Both the position numbers and the translations under genes were made by a program. The notes beneath the pieces were generated by a model, which worked only from the letters and a program-made list of their open reading frames with translations, searched no databases and was not told the DNA's origin. Source: Streptomyces virginiae (GTDB lineage: Bacteria; Actinomycetota; Actinomycetes; Streptomycetales; Streptomycetaceae). Taken from it: a DNA stretch of 43,483 bases. Numbering within the stretch: the stretch's first letter is position 1; each line of letters begins with the position of its first letter. Shown here one piece after another: positions 24,392-32,736 of this stretch. The DNA lies in assembly GCF_000720455.1 (NCBI RefSeq), contig NZ_JOAK01000043.1, positions 1 through 43,483 on the forward strand. The letters are read 5' to 3'.

Positions 24392-25134
24392 GGGGTGTCC
24401 AGCCGGTAGCCGACGCCGTGGACGGTGTGGACCAGCCGGGGCTCGCCGGCGGCTTCCAGTTTGCGGCGCAGGTAGCCGACGTAGACGGCGAGGGAGTTGG
24501 AGTCGGGCCCGAAGTCGCGTCCCCACACCAGTTCGAGGATGAGTTCGCGCGGGAGGACCTGGCCGGGGTGGCGCAGGAGGAGTTCGAGGAGGGCGGCTTC
24601 GGTGCGGCTGAACTCCAGCGGGCGGCTCCCCCGGCGGCCGGTGCGGGTCTCGGGGTCGAGGACGAGGTCGGCGAAGGCGAGCGGGGCGGCGGTGCCGGCG
24701 GGTCCGGGTGCGGCGCGGCGCAGGAGGGCGCGGATGCGGGCGATGAGCTCGTCGAGGGCGAAGGGTTTGACGAGGTAGTCGTCGGCGCCGGCCTCCAGGC
24801 CGTCGACGCGTTCGCTGACGGAGTCGAGGGCGGTCAGGACGAGGACGGGTGTGCGGTCTCCCATGGCGCGCAGTTGGCGGCAGACGCCGAGGCCGTCGAG
24901 GACGGGCATCATGACGTCCAGGACGACGGCGTCGGGTTCCCAGGCGGCGATCTGGGAGAGGGCGGCGAGGCCGTCCGCGGCGCCCCGCACCTGGTATCCC
25001 TCGACGGTGAGTCCGTCCTCGACGGCCGCCCGGACCTCGGGCTCGTCGTCGACGACGAGGATGCGCTGCCGGCTGCCCGGGCCGGCCGGGCCGTCTGTGC
25101 TGTTTGTGGTGTTCGGGGTGTTCATGGAGCTCAT
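24388..25134 (-). CDS. OmpR-family response regulator
   Basis: 248 aa if started at the ATG at 25134; the ATG at 25125 and a TTG at 25152 are alternatives, and none has a strong ribosome site. The receiver domain carries VVDDEP, the phosphorylated Asp in [14 protein letters not shown] and the conserved Lys in YLVKPF. The C-terminal winged helix holds [39 protein letters not shown] and VHGVGYRL, as in MprA/TrcR-like regulators. It controls its own operon with the sensor kinase and, given the shared 74-bp intergenic repeats, probably the divergent murG-like operon. Confidence 0.95.
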   Translation of the reverse strand: MSSMNTPNTTNSTDGPAGPGSRQRILVVDDEPEVRAAVEDGLTVEGYQVRGAADGLAALSQIAAWEPDAVVLDVMMPVLDGLGVCRQLRAMGDRTPVLVLTALDSVSERVDGLEAGADDYLVKPFALDELIARIRALLRRAAPGPAGTAAPLAFADLVLDPETRTGRRGSRPLEFSRTEAALLELLLRHPGQVLPRELILELVWGRDFGPDSNSLAVYVGYLRRKLEAAGEPRLVHTVHGVGYRLDTP

Positions 25135-25157
25135 GGGGGCACAGCCTGCCAAAGGCT

Positions 25158-25186
25158 TCTGAGAGAACCTCTTAGAACGTTCTTAG
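25158..25186. promoter_or_regulatory. TCT(T/G)AG direct repeats in the divergent promoter region
   Basis: TCTGAG (25158), TCTTAG (25170) and TCTTAG (25181) are spaced 12 and 11 bp apart, with the short palindrome AGAACGTTCT at 25174-25183. OmpR-type regulators bind direct repeats about 11 bp apart. The site lies between the divergent starts at 25134 and 25209. Confidence 0.6.
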
Positions 25187-25208
25187 GGCGCACCGGGAGT
25201 GTGCCCGC

Positions 25209-26426
25209 ATGACCACCACCACACCACACAGGCCTGCGGCCGGGGCGCTCTCCGTCGTGATCGGTGCGGGCGGCACCGGGGGGCACATCTATCCCGGTCT
25301 CGCGCTCGCGGAGGCGCTGCGGGCCGCGGTGCCCGACGCCGTGGTCTCGTTCATCGGGACCGAGCGGGGCCTGGAGAGCGAGCTGATCCCCGGTGCCGGC
25401 TACCGCCTGCACACCGTCGACATGATCCCCTTCGATCCCGCGCTGGGCGCGAAGCGGTACCTGCTGCCGGCGGCGCTGCTGCGCTCGGCGCACCAGGCGC
25501 GCTCGGTGATCCGGGCGCAGGGTGCCCATGCCGTCGTGGGCATGGGCGGGTACCCGAGCGCGCCGGCCGTGCTCGGTGCCCGGCTGGCGGGTCTGCCGGC
25601 CGTGATCCACGAGTCGAACGCGGTGCCCGGCCGCGCCAACCAGTTCGCGGCCCGGCTCACCCCGCACATCGCGGTGGCCTTCGACCGCAGCCGGGCCCAT
25701 CTGGCGGGCGGGGAGCGGGCACTGACGACCGGGATGCCGATCTCGGCGGCCCTGTCCGGGCTGGCGGAGCTGCCCGGGGCGGACCGGGCGGCGCTGCGCG
25801 CCGAGGCCCGGCGGGCGCTGGGGGTGCCGGCGGGGCGGCGGCTGGTCGTCTTCAACGGCGGCAGCCTGGGCGCGGTGCGCCTGACCCGGGCGGCGGCCGC
25901 GCTGGCCGGTCTGTGGCAGTACCGGGACGACGTACAGCTGCTGGTGAAGACGGGGCCGGCCGCGCTGGCGGACACGGTGGCCGATCTGGCGGCGTCGGGC
26001 GGGCAGCGGATCGCGCGGGCCGTGCCGTACCTGGACCGGATGGACCTGGTGTACGCGGCTGCCGACCTGGTGGTGTGCCGGGCGGGTTCGGCGACCGTCG
26101 CCGAGCTGGCGGCGACCGGGGTCCCGGCGGTGCTGGTGCCCTACCCGTACGCGCCCGGTGACCACCAGACCCACAACGCGCGGGTGCTGTCCGACGCGGG
26201 CGCGGGGCTGTTGCTGCCCGACGCCGAGACCACCGCCGAGCGTCTCGCCGGCCTGGTCGGGCCGCTGCTGGCGGATCCGGCCCGGCTCGCGGCGATGGCC
26301 GGGGCCGCCGAGCCGGGCCCGCACGCGCGAGCCGCCGAGCTGCTGGCGGCCGAGGTCCTGCGCGTCGCCGGCCTCACCCCCGCCCCCGCCCCTCTCTCTG
26401 TTACCTCTGATCTGGAGCGCATGTGA
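25209..26426 (+). CDS. MurG-like UDP-GlcNAc transferase paralogue
   Basis: 405 aa from the ATG at 25209. MurG landmarks are present: GAGGTGGHIYPGLALAEAL (donor/lipid loop 1), GMGGYPSAP, HESNAVPGRAN, NGGSLGA (GGSQGA in canonical MurG) and CRAGSATVAELAATGVPAVL with YPYAPGDHQTHNA. MurG transfers GlcNAc to lipid I to make lipid II. Outside the dcw cluster and next to a sugar-nucleotide dehydratase, this copy more likely glycosylates a specialised polyprenyl or lipid acceptor, or replaces MurG under wall stress. The GDHQTHNA form resembles Firmicutes-type MurG more than the GNGEQRLNA form I remember for Streptomyces. It overlaps the next gene by 4 nt. Confidence 0.85.
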   Translation: MTTTTPHRPAAGALSVVIGAGGTGGHIYPGLALAEALRAAVPDAVVSFIGTERGLESELIPGAGYRLHTVDMIPFDPALGAKRYLLPAALLRSAHQARSVIRAQGAHAVVGMGGYPSAPAVLGARLAGLPAVIHESNAVPGRANQFAARLTPHIAVAFDRSRAHLAGGERALTTGMPISAALSGLAELPGADRAALRAEARRALGVPAGRRLVVFNGGSLGAVRLTRAAAALAGLWQYRDDVQLLVKTGPAALADTVADLAASGGQRIARAVPYLDRMDLVYAAADLVVCRAGSATVAELAATGVPAVLVPYPYAPGDHQTHNARVLSDAGAGLLLPDAETTAERLAGLVGPLLADPARLAAMAGAAEPGPHARAAELLAAEVLRVAGLTPAPAPLSVTSDLERM

Positions 26427-27418
26427 ACAGCTGGACCGGCCGTACCGTTCTCGTCACCGGCGCGGAGGGCTTCATCGGCTCGACGCTGGTGGACCTGCTG
26501 GTGGCTCGGGGGGCGCGGGTGCGTGCCTTCGTCCACTACAAGCCGTACGCCGAGAAGGGGCACCTGGCGCGTTACCTGGCCGACCCCGGCGGGCCGGTGG
26601 AGATGTGGGCGGGCGACGTGCGGGACGCGGGCCGGGTCAGTGACGCGGTGGCCGGCTGTGACACGGTCTTCCATCTGGCGGCGCTGATCGGGATTCCGTA
26701 CAGCTACGACTCGCCGGGCGCGTACGTGCAGACGAACGTCACGGGTACGCAGAACGTGGCGGAGGCCTGCCGGCGGCACGGGGTGCGGCGGCTGGTGCAC
26801 ACCTCGACGAGCGAGGTCTACGGGACGGCGCTGACCGCCCCGATCTCCGAGAGCCATCCGCTGCAGCCGCAGTCGCCGTACTCCGCGTCGAAGATCGGTG
26901 CGGACATGATGGCGCTCTCCTTCCACCACGCGTTCGAGCTGCCGGTGACGGTGGTGCGTCCGTTCAACACCTACGGGCCGCGGCAGTCGGCGCGCGCGGT
27001 CATTCCGACGATCCTGGCCCAGCTGCACGCCGGGTCGCGGGAGATCCGGCTGGGGTCGCTGACGCCGACCCGGGACTTCACGTACGTGACGGACACGGCG
27101 GAGGGGTTCTTGGCGGTGGCGCAGTGCGACCGGGCGCTGGGTGAGGTGGTCAACCTCGGTACGGGTGAGGAGATCTCCGTGGGCGCGCTGGCGGAGGCCC
27201 TGGTCAAGGTGTCGGGGCGGGATGCGCGGGTGGTGGTGGACCCGGCGCGGCTGCGGCCGTCGGGCAGTGAGGTCCAGCGGCTGCTGTCGGACAATGCGCG
27301 GGCCCGGGACTGGGCGGGCTGGCGGCCGCGGGTCGGTCTGGAGGAGGGGCTGGGGCGTACCTCGGAGTGGATCGCGGCGAATCCTTCGCTGTTCGCGCCG
27401 GACCGGTACGCGGTCTGA
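26423..27418 (+). CDS. NAD-dependent sugar-nucleotide 4,6-dehydratase/epimerase, LegB-like
   Basis: 331 aa; the GTG at 26423 overlaps the MurG-like stop (GTGA). It is an extended SDR: VTGAEGFIGSTLVDLLVARG binds the cofactor, FHLAALIGIPYSY follows, then TSTSEVYGTA (catalytic Ser/Glu region) and SPYSASKIGADMMALSFHH (YxxxK). VVRPFNTYGPRQSARAVIPT, IRLGSLTPTRDFTYV and RPSGSEVQRLLSDN match the UDP-GlcNAc 4,6-dehydratase (LegB) subgroup as I remember it, rather than GalE. It would make a 4-keto-6-deoxy UDP-HexNAc. No aminotransferase or synthase follows, so the final sugar is unknown. Coupling to a MurG-type transferase suggests a modified sugar on a lipid carrier. Confidence 0.85.
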   Translation: MNSWTGRTVLVTGAEGFIGSTLVDLLVARGARVRAFVHYKPYAEKGHLARYLADPGGPVEMWAGDVRDAGRVSDAVAGCDTVFHLAALIGIPYSYDSPGAYVQTNVTGTQNVAEACRRHGVRRLVHTSTSEVYGTALTAPISESHPLQPQSPYSASKIGADMMALSFHHAFELPVTVVRPFNTYGPRQSARAVIPTILAQLHAGSREIRLGSLTPTRDFTYVTDTAEGFLAVAQCDRALGEVVNLGTGEEISVGALAEALVKVSGRDARVVVDPARLRPSGSEVQRLLSDNARARDWAGWRPRVGLEEGLGRTSEWIAANPSLFAPDRYAV

Positions 27419-27495
27419 AGTCTGTGCCGTGCCGCCGGGATGCCGCCGGCGTGGGGGCGGGCGGCGCGGGGGCGGGCGGTGGTGTCCTGTTGGGT

Positions 27496-27550
27496 CCGAA
27501 CAGCCCAGTTCGGCGCGCCGGGGGCGGGCCCGCTCCCTAGCGTGGCGTTG
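27496..27550 (+). promoter_or_regulatory. Inverted repeat and leaderless promoter of the MFS gene
   Basis: CCGAAC (27496-27501) and GTTCGG (27508-27513) form a 6-bp inverted repeat with a 6-bp spacer. TAGCGT (27538-27543) lies 6 nt before the GTG at 27550, and no ribosome site is present, consistent with leaderless transcription. Confidence 0.4.
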
Positions 27551-28845
27551 TGGAGACAGCCGACGCCCCCGCACCTGCCGCCTGGCGGAACCTGATCGTG
27601 GCCACGGTGGGTTTCACCCTCACCTTCTGGGCCTGGGACCTGATCGCCCCGTTGGGCAGCGACTACCACGACCGGCTCGGCCTGACCTCGGTGCAGCAGT
27701 CGCTCCTGGTGGCGGTGCCCGTGCTGGTGGGCTCTCTCGGCCGGGTCCCGGTCGGTGCGCTCACCGACCGCTACGGGGCCCGGCGGATGTTCCCCCTGGT
27801 GTCCGCGCTCACCGTGGTGCCGGTGCTGCTGCTGATTCCCGCCCGGGACTCCTACGCGGCGACGCTGGCGGTCGGGTTCCTGCTGGGGCTGGCGGGCACG
27901 ACGTTCGCCATCGGGGTGCCGCTGGTCAACTCCTGGTTCCCGCCGGCCCGGCGCGGGTTCGCGCTCGGGGTGTTCGGGATGGGGATGGGCGGGGTGGCGC
28001 TCTCCGGCTACTTCACCCCGCGCATCGCGCAGCGCGGCGAGCACCTGCCCTTCGTGGTGGTGGCGGTCGCGCTGGCCGTGTACGCCGTGCTGGCGGCGCT
28101 GCTGCTGCGGGACCGGCCGGACCGGCCCATGCCGGCCGCTTCGCTCGGGCAGCGGCTGGCCTCGGCCGGGCGGCTGCGGGTGACGTGGGAGCTGTCCGCG
28201 CTGTACGCGATCGGGTTCGGCGGGATCGTCGCCTTCGGGGTCTACCTGCCGACGTATCTGAAGAGCGGGTACGGGTTGACGCCGACCGATGCGGGCACCA
28301 AGGCCGCCGGGTTCGCGCTGCTGACCGTGGTCGCCCGCCCGTTCGGCGGCTGGCTGGCCGACCGGGTCCACCCCGCGGTGGTGACGGCGGGCGCCCTCGG
28401 GTTCGTGGCCCTCCTCGCGATCGTCCAGGCCTTCGACCCGCCGCTGGATCCGGTCGGCACGGTCTGTCTGCTGTGCATCGCGGCGGGGCTCGGCACGGCC
28501 AGCGGCAGTGTGTTCGCCCTGGTGTCCCAGGTGACGCCGCAACCGCAGGTGGGCAGCGTCACCGGCATCGTCGGCGCCGTCGGCGGCCTGGGCGGGTTCG
28601 TGCCGCCCCTGGTCATGGGCGCCGTCTACAGCGCCAAGGGCTCCTACTCGATCGGGTTCATGCTGCTGTCCGACCTGGCCCTGGCCGGCTGCGTGTACGC
28701 GTACGTGCGGATGCGCACCGTACGGCCCTCCGCCGACGCCGCCGGAGGAGTCGTCGGGGACGCCGCCGGGGACGCCGCCGGGGGCGGGGGTGTCAGGGTG
28801 GGCGGGGCGGAACCGGGGGCCCCGGTCCGCGGCGGGCGGGACTGA
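27550..28845 (+). CDS. MFS transporter, NarK/nitrate-nitrite type
   Basis: 431 aa from the GTG at 27550, probably leaderless. Twelve hydrophobic segments can be followed. The N-half carries the MFS loop GALTDRYGARRMFPLVSAL between helices 2 and 3, and LAGTTFAIGVPLVNSWFPP then RGFALGVFGMGMGG, the nitrate-signature region of the NNP family. The second half has GIVAFGVYLPTYLKSGYGL, RPFGGWLADR and VGSVTGIVGAVGGLGGFVPP, also NNP-like. The C-terminal 40 residues are Gly/Ala-rich and probably disordered. Likely transports nitrate/nitrite or a similar anion. No nitrate or nitrite reductase gene is nearby. Confidence 0.88.
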   Translation: METADAPAPAAWRNLIVATVGFTLTFWAWDLIAPLGSDYHDRLGLTSVQQSLLVAVPVLVGSLGRVPVGALTDRYGARRMFPLVSALTVVPVLLLIPARDSYAATLAVGFLLGLAGTTFAIGVPLVNSWFPPARRGFALGVFGMGMGGVALSGYFTPRIAQRGEHLPFVVVAVALAVYAVLAALLLRDRPDRPMPAASLGQRLASAGRLRVTWELSALYAIGFGGIVAFGVYLPTYLKSGYGLTPTDAGTKAAGFALLTVVARPFGGWLADRVHPAVVTAGALGFVALLAIVQAFDPPLDPVGTVCLLCIAAGLGTASGSVFALVSQVTPQPQVGSVTGIVGAVGGLGGFVPPLVMGAVYSAKGSYSIGFMLLSDLALAGCVYAYVRMRTVRPSADAAGGVVGDAAGDAAGGGGVRVGGAEPGAPVRGGRD

Positions 28846-28960
28846 CGCGGGCCCGCCCGCGCGGCCGGGCGGGACGGGTGGAAATCCGGGGGCCGCCGTG
28901 GTGCCCGGGCCGTTACGATCGGCCCCTTCACCCGATCGTGGCGGTCCGACGGAGGCACCG

Positions 28961-29926
28961 ATGACACTGGCCCCTGTGCGGACGGCACCGGCCGCCCATC
29001 CCGAACGGCTGGAGCGGGGGCACCCGTTCCGCCAGTGGAAGACCTGGCGCATACCCGGTACCGAGCTCACCCTCACCGGGTACTCGCGCGCCAACGACAA
29101 GACGTTCTTCCACGTCCCGGAGCTGCGCTGCGCGCTCGACGCCGGCCTGGCGGAGGGGCGTCAGCCGGAGACCGTCTTCCTCACCCACACCCACCACGAC
29201 CACTCCAAGGACCTGGACTACCTCGCCGCCAGGCCCGGCGGTGTCGACATCCACCTGCCCGCCGCGGCGGTGCCGTACGTGGAGTCCTTCCTGCGGGCCT
29301 CGGCCGAGCTGAACCACGGCGCCGCCTACGACGCCTCGCTCGCCGCGGGCTGCCGGCTGCACGGGGTGCGCGGCGGTGACGAGTTCACCTTCGGGCGGCG
29401 GGGCCACCGCGTGCGGGTGGTGGACTGCGTCCACAAGGTGCCGTGCGTGGGGTACGCGTTCTCCGAGACCCGCAAGGCGCTGCTGCCCGAGTACGAGGAG
29501 CTGCGGCGCGGCCTGGTGGAGGCGGGGCGGGGTGCGGAGTTCGGGCGGATCCTCGCGCGGCGCCGCGCGGAGGGCGCGGTGGTCGAAGGGGAGGTGCTCA
29601 GGCCGCTGTTCGCGTTCCTCGGGGACACCCATGTGAGCGTCTTCGAGGAGAATCCGTGGCTGTTCGAGTACCCGGTGATCATCACCGAGTGCACGTTCCT
29701 CGACGATGCCGAGCTGGCGCGGGCCGACCGGGTCGGGCACACCGTGTGGAGCCGGCTGAAGCCCGTCGTCGAGTCCCGTCCGGACACCCTCTTCGTCCTG
29801 ACCCACTTCAGCCTGCGCCACTGCGACCAGGACGTGCTCGACTTCTTCCGCGACGAGCGGCCCGCGAACGTGGTGGTGTGGGCGCATCCGGAGAGCCGGC
29901 TGCCCGAGCAGCACCAGCACGGCTGA
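28961..29926 (+). CDS. RNase Z-like metallo-beta-lactamase-fold hydrolase
   Basis: 321 aa; the ATG at 28961 follows GGAGG with a 5-nt spacer. The metal motif THTHHDHSKDL (His76, His78, Asp80, His81) is followed by FLGDTHVSVF, IITECTFLDDAELA and FVLTHFSLRHCDQDVLDFF. These are the GDT, ECT and THFS blocks seen in tRNase Z-type enzymes. It is somewhat longer than most short-form RNase Z and shows no obvious exosite arm, so it may act on tRNA 3' ends or on another nucleic acid or small molecule. It stands alone between the MFS gene and a terminator. Confidence 0.75.
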   Translation: MTLAPVRTAPAAHPERLERGHPFRQWKTWRIPGTELTLTGYSRANDKTFFHVPELRCALDAGLAEGRQPETVFLTHTHHDHSKDLDYLAARPGGVDIHLPAAAVPYVESFLRASAELNHGAAYDASLAAGCRLHGVRGGDEFTFGRRGHRVRVVDCVHKVPCVGYAFSETRKALLPEYEELRRGLVEAGRGAEFGRILARRRAEGAVVEGEVLRPLFAFLGDTHVSVFEENPWLFEYPVIITECTFLDDAELARADRVGHTVWSRLKPVVESRPDTLFVLTHFSLRHCDQDVLDFFRDERPANVVVWAHPESRLPEQHQHG

Positions 29927-29932
29927 AACCCG

Positions 29933-29973
29933 GCCGCGGGCCCTCGTCGGTTGCGCCGATGAGGGCCCGCGGC
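29933..29973 (+). terminator. Terminator between convergent genes
   Basis: A 13-bp stem (GCCGCGGGCCCTC / GAGGGCCCGCGGC) starts 7 bp past the stop codon at 29926 and can also end the minus-strand transcript that stops at 29995. Confidence 0.75.
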
Positions 29974-29994
29974 AGTCGTGTCCAGGGCGTCAGG

Positions 29995-30378
29995 TCAGCA
30001 CTCGCGCAGGCCCGGGGCGGGGTCGACGGAGGTGTGGAGGTCCACGGCGGCGACGTTGCCCCACTGGCCGTTGTCCAGCTGGGTCCAGTACCAGACGTTG
30101 TTGCCGCCGGCGTGCTGGTCGCCGCGGCCCCAGCACTGGAACCAGCTGGGGCTGGTGTTCAGCGGCCCGCGCACCGCGGAGTTGTAGCGGCGGTGCTCGT
30201 ATCCCTTGGCGCCGACCCGGTTGCCGCACCACAGTTTGCCGTCGGCGCGGACGCCGCATTCGGCGGCCGCGCTCCGGCCGGCGGCGGGCGTCGCGGCGGC
30301 GGGCCCGGTCACGGTGGCCATGCCGCCCGCCAGTGCGACGGTGGCCAGGCCCAGGGCGATCTTCCTGCCTGCGTACAT
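29995..30378 (-). CDS. Small secreted disulfide protein, SH3-like
   Basis: 127 aa; the ATG at 30378 follows CGAGGAGG. Signal peptide: RKIALGLATVALAGGMATV, cleavage near residue 30-36. The mature part (about 90 residues) holds four Cys (ECGVRADGKLWCGNR, FQCWGRG and the C-terminal EC) and many Trp/Asn/Gly (WYWTQLDNGQWGNVAAVDL). This is the look of the small bacterial SH3-like secreted domains of Streptomyces. It lies 74 bp downstream of the NlpC/P60 gene on the same strand, probably in the same operon, and may bind or modulate the cell wall with it. Confidence 0.75.
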   Translation of the reverse strand: MYAGRKIALGLATVALAGGMATVTGPAAATPAAGRSAAAECGVRADGKLWCGNRVGAKGYEHRRYNSAVRGPLNTSPSWFQCWGRGDQHAGGNNVWYWTQLDNGQWGNVAAVDLHTSVDPAPGLREC

Positions 30379-30452
30379 GCTTCCTCCTCGGAAGGGCTCC
30401 CTCCTCGGGAGCCGGGGTGACGGGTGTGCGTGAGGTGTGGTGCGAGGGGTGT

Positions 30453-31385
30453 TCAGGGGCAGGTGCGTACGCCGTCCAGCCAGGCCGCGCCCTTGATGTA
30501 GATGTTGGTGATCCACGCCCCGTACTCGGGCAGGTAGGACCAGGCGTCGTTGGTGTAGCCCTCGGCGGTCACCGGTTCGGCGTGCTTCTGGCACTCGATG
30601 CGCACCGTGGTCGGGCCGGGGAACTTGTGCACGCGCGGGCTGGTGGTGGACGGTTCCCTGTGGGTCCACACGTCCGTGCCCCAGGTGCTGAACGTGCCGG
30701 GTGCGGCCGCCGGCGGGGCGATACGGACCGCTCCCGCGTAGTCGCCGTCCAGCCGTACGTCGCTGACGGTGATCCGGGTGCCCGATTCGCGGGCCTCGAC
30801 CATCTTTCCCGCGCCCAGATAGATCGCGATGTGGTGGATGGGGCCCCCGGAACCCCAGGCCAGGAGGTCGCCCGGGAGCAGCGGGCCGGTTGCCTGGGCG
30901 GCGGTGAACCGCTGTTGCACGCGCGGCGAGTGGAACTGGTGGTGTGCGTTGCCGGTCAGCGGGTCGCCGCCGGCCGCGCGGGCGTAGGCGTAGCGGACCA
31001 GCCCGGAGCAGTCGAAGCCGAGCCGCTCCGGGTCGTGTGCGCTGTCGGGGTCGCTGGGGTCGACCTGGCCGTAGGTCGGCCCGGGCTGTGGTCCGTGGCC
31101 GCCGCCCCAGGTGTACCAGACGCCGATCTGTTCGCAGGCGGCTGCCACGGCCTTCTCGGCCACGGCGGAGGCGCCGGGGGCGAGCACGGCGCAGGTGCCC
31201 GCCGCGTTCGCCGCCTTCGCCGTCTTCGCGGTCTCCACGGTCTCCACGGTCTTCGCCGCCTTCGCGGTCTTCGCTGCCGGGGCCGGGGCCGGCGTGGCCG
31301 CCGTGGCGCTGTGGGCGCCTTCCCAGGCGGCCAGGAGCGTGAGCGCCGCCGTCGCCGCCGCCACCGCCGTTCTCCGCATCGTCAT
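30453..31385 (-). CDS. Secreted NlpC/P60 cell-wall hydrolase
   Basis: 310 aa; ATG at 31385 behind GGGGGACC. A signal peptide (about 1-30) is followed by an unusual Lys/Thr/Ala/Val/Glu linker (KTAKAAKTVETVETAKTAK). The NlpC/P60 domain (about 78-220) has WYTWGGGHG, the catalytic Cys126 in FDCSGLVRYAYA and a His at 184/185 in PIHHIAIYLGAGKMVEA. The C-terminal domain (about 225-310) resembles an SH3-like wall-binding module (WTHREPSTTSPRVH, IECQKHAEPVTAEG, WSYLPEYGAWITNIYIKG). It would cleave peptide crosslinks in peptidoglycan (D-Glu-mDAP type bond inferred from family). Confidence 0.92.
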   Translation of the reverse strand: MTMRRTAVAAATAALTLLAAWEGAHSATAATPAPAPAAKTAKAAKTVETVETAKTAKAANAAGTCAVLAPGASAVAEKAVAAACEQIGVWYTWGGGHGPQPGPTYGQVDPSDPDSAHDPERLGFDCSGLVRYAYARAAGGDPLTGNAHHQFHSPRVQQRFTAAQATGPLLPGDLLAWGSGGPIHHIAIYLGAGKMVEARESGTRITVSDVRLDGDYAGAVRIAPPAAAPGTFSTWGTDVWTHREPSTTSPRVHKFPGPTTVRIECQKHAEPVTAEGYTNDAWSYLPEYGAWITNIYIKGAAWLDGVRTCP

Positions 31386-31758
31386 GTCCGGTCCCCCGTT
31401 TCCGCCGCGCGGTGTCCCGCGGGTGGTGGTGTCGTCGTGTCCGTGGTGCCCGTCGTGGTGTTCGCGTCGTACGGAGCACGCACCGGCTGTCCGCCGGGCA
31501 CTTCGAGACTGTTCCCCGGCGCCCCCGTGTGTCGAGGAGGCGCGGGTCGCCCACTGCATCGGGCAACGGGAAACTCCCGGGAAACCCCCTCCCACCAGGC
31601 ACTTTGAGTAACCGTCAACAGACGGCCCGGTGGGGGCTGTCCGTGCGGAGCAGCTGGAACCCGGGCGCGGCAAACCGCATCACCTTGTAGGGGTGGGCCG
31701 GGACGGTGGCCGTCACCCGCCGGTCCCGCCTTCAACTCGATCTGGAGACAGCCCCGGT
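31386..31758. other. Divergent promoter region, no gene
   Basis: About 370 bp between the divergent NlpC/P60 and rhomboid-like genes. It contains a near-direct repeat CGGGAAACTCCCGGGAAACC (31567-31586) and TTGACGGTTAC on the minus strand (near 31618), a possible -35 for the hydrolase operon. I looked for the GGGGACC / GGGTGAATC blocks of the c-di-AMP (ydaO) riboswitch common before such hydrolases and did not find a convincing match. Confidence 0.4.
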
Positions 31759-32553
31759 ATGAACTCTCAGTCGCCGTCGGGTGCCCCGGGCAGAGCGCTG
31801 CGCGCCCTGTGGGGGTATCCGCGCCGTGCGCCGCTGACCCTCGCCTATGTCTGTCTGCTGCTGGTCACGCATGCCTGGATCGGCTACGGGCTGTCCGCCG
31901 GCCGGTCGGCCGGGGTGCTGGGTCACGTCAGCACCAATCTGGACAACCTGCGGGATCATCCGCTGTCCGCGCTGCTGGGCAGTGTGCTGTTCTTCGACGG
32001 CACGCTCACGGACGTCGCCTCGACCGGCTTCGTGGGCACCTTGATCACGTTGGGTCTCGGTGTCTGCTGCTTCCTGGCCTGGGCGGAGCGCCGGTGGGGA
32101 GCGGTGCGCGCGGTGGCGGTGTTCCTCGGCGGGCATGTCGCGGCCACGCTGCTCACCGCTGCGGTCATCGCCGTCGCGCTGCGGCAGGGCTGGTATCCGG
32201 ACTCCGTGCGGCAGGAGTTGGACTTCGGGGTCAGTTACGGTGCGCAGACGGTGCTGGCGGTCGGCACGCTCGCGCTGCCGCGGTGGGGGCGCGTGCCGTG
32301 GGTCGTCTTCGTGCTCGGGTGGCCGCTTGGGGGTGCGCAGTGGGCGGCCGGGCCGTTGCCGGACTTCACCACGGTCGGGCATCTCGTGGCGGCGGTCCTG
32401 GGCTTCGGGCTGCTGGGTGTCCCGGCTTTCAGGCGGCAGCGGGTCCGGGCCGGCGGGCCGTCCGGCGCTGCGGGGGGCTTCGCGTCGCGCGGAGGTTCTG
32501 TTGCGCGGTCGGCGTCGTCGGCAGCCGGAGTACGGAGGCCTCCGTCCGGCTGA
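31759..32553 (+). CDS. Rhomboid-like multi-pass membrane protein
   Basis: 264 aa; ATG at 31759, whose only candidate ribosome site (GGAG) is about 12 nt upstream. Roughly six membrane segments run from APLTLAYVCLLLVTHAWIGY to GHLVAAVLGFGLLGVPAF. The segment LDFGVSYGAQTVLAVGTLAL sits where rhomboid proteases carry GASG, and His occurs in both GGHVAATLL and TVGHLVAAVLG. The catalytic Ser context is SYGAQ, so proteolytic activity is uncertain. Actinobacterial proteins of this kind are annotated rhomboid-like. The C-terminal 55 residues are basic and low in complexity. Confidence 0.7.
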   Translation: MNSQSPSGAPGRALRALWGYPRRAPLTLAYVCLLLVTHAWIGYGLSAGRSAGVLGHVSTNLDNLRDHPLSALLGSVLFFDGTLTDVASTGFVGTLITLGLGVCCFLAWAERRWGAVRAVAVFLGGHVAATLLTAAVIAVALRQGWYPDSVRQELDFGVSYGAQTVLAVGTLALPRWGRVPWVVFVLGWPLGGAQWAAGPLPDFTTVGHLVAAVLGFGLLGVPAFRRQRVRAGGPSGAAGGFASRGGSVARSASSAAGVRRPPSG

Positions 32554-32736
32554 GCGCCAGGGGCCGGCTGCTTCAGGTGCCGGTGGTCGGTGTCCGCCGC
32601 GGCGTGGTCGGGCCGCGGGGCGTGACGTGGTGGACGCCTCCCCGTCGTGGCCCGGTTGCGGGTGTGCCAGGACGTGCTGGAGGGCCGCCGTCTTGGGAGG
32701 TGGCGGCCCTTCAGCCGGTCGTGTGGTGCGCCGGCG

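Noticed and set aside
31386..31758. A c-di-AMP (ydaO-type) riboswitch before the NlpC/P60 gene
   Set aside because: Such hydrolases often carry one in Streptomyces, but the conserved blocks were not found on either strand.
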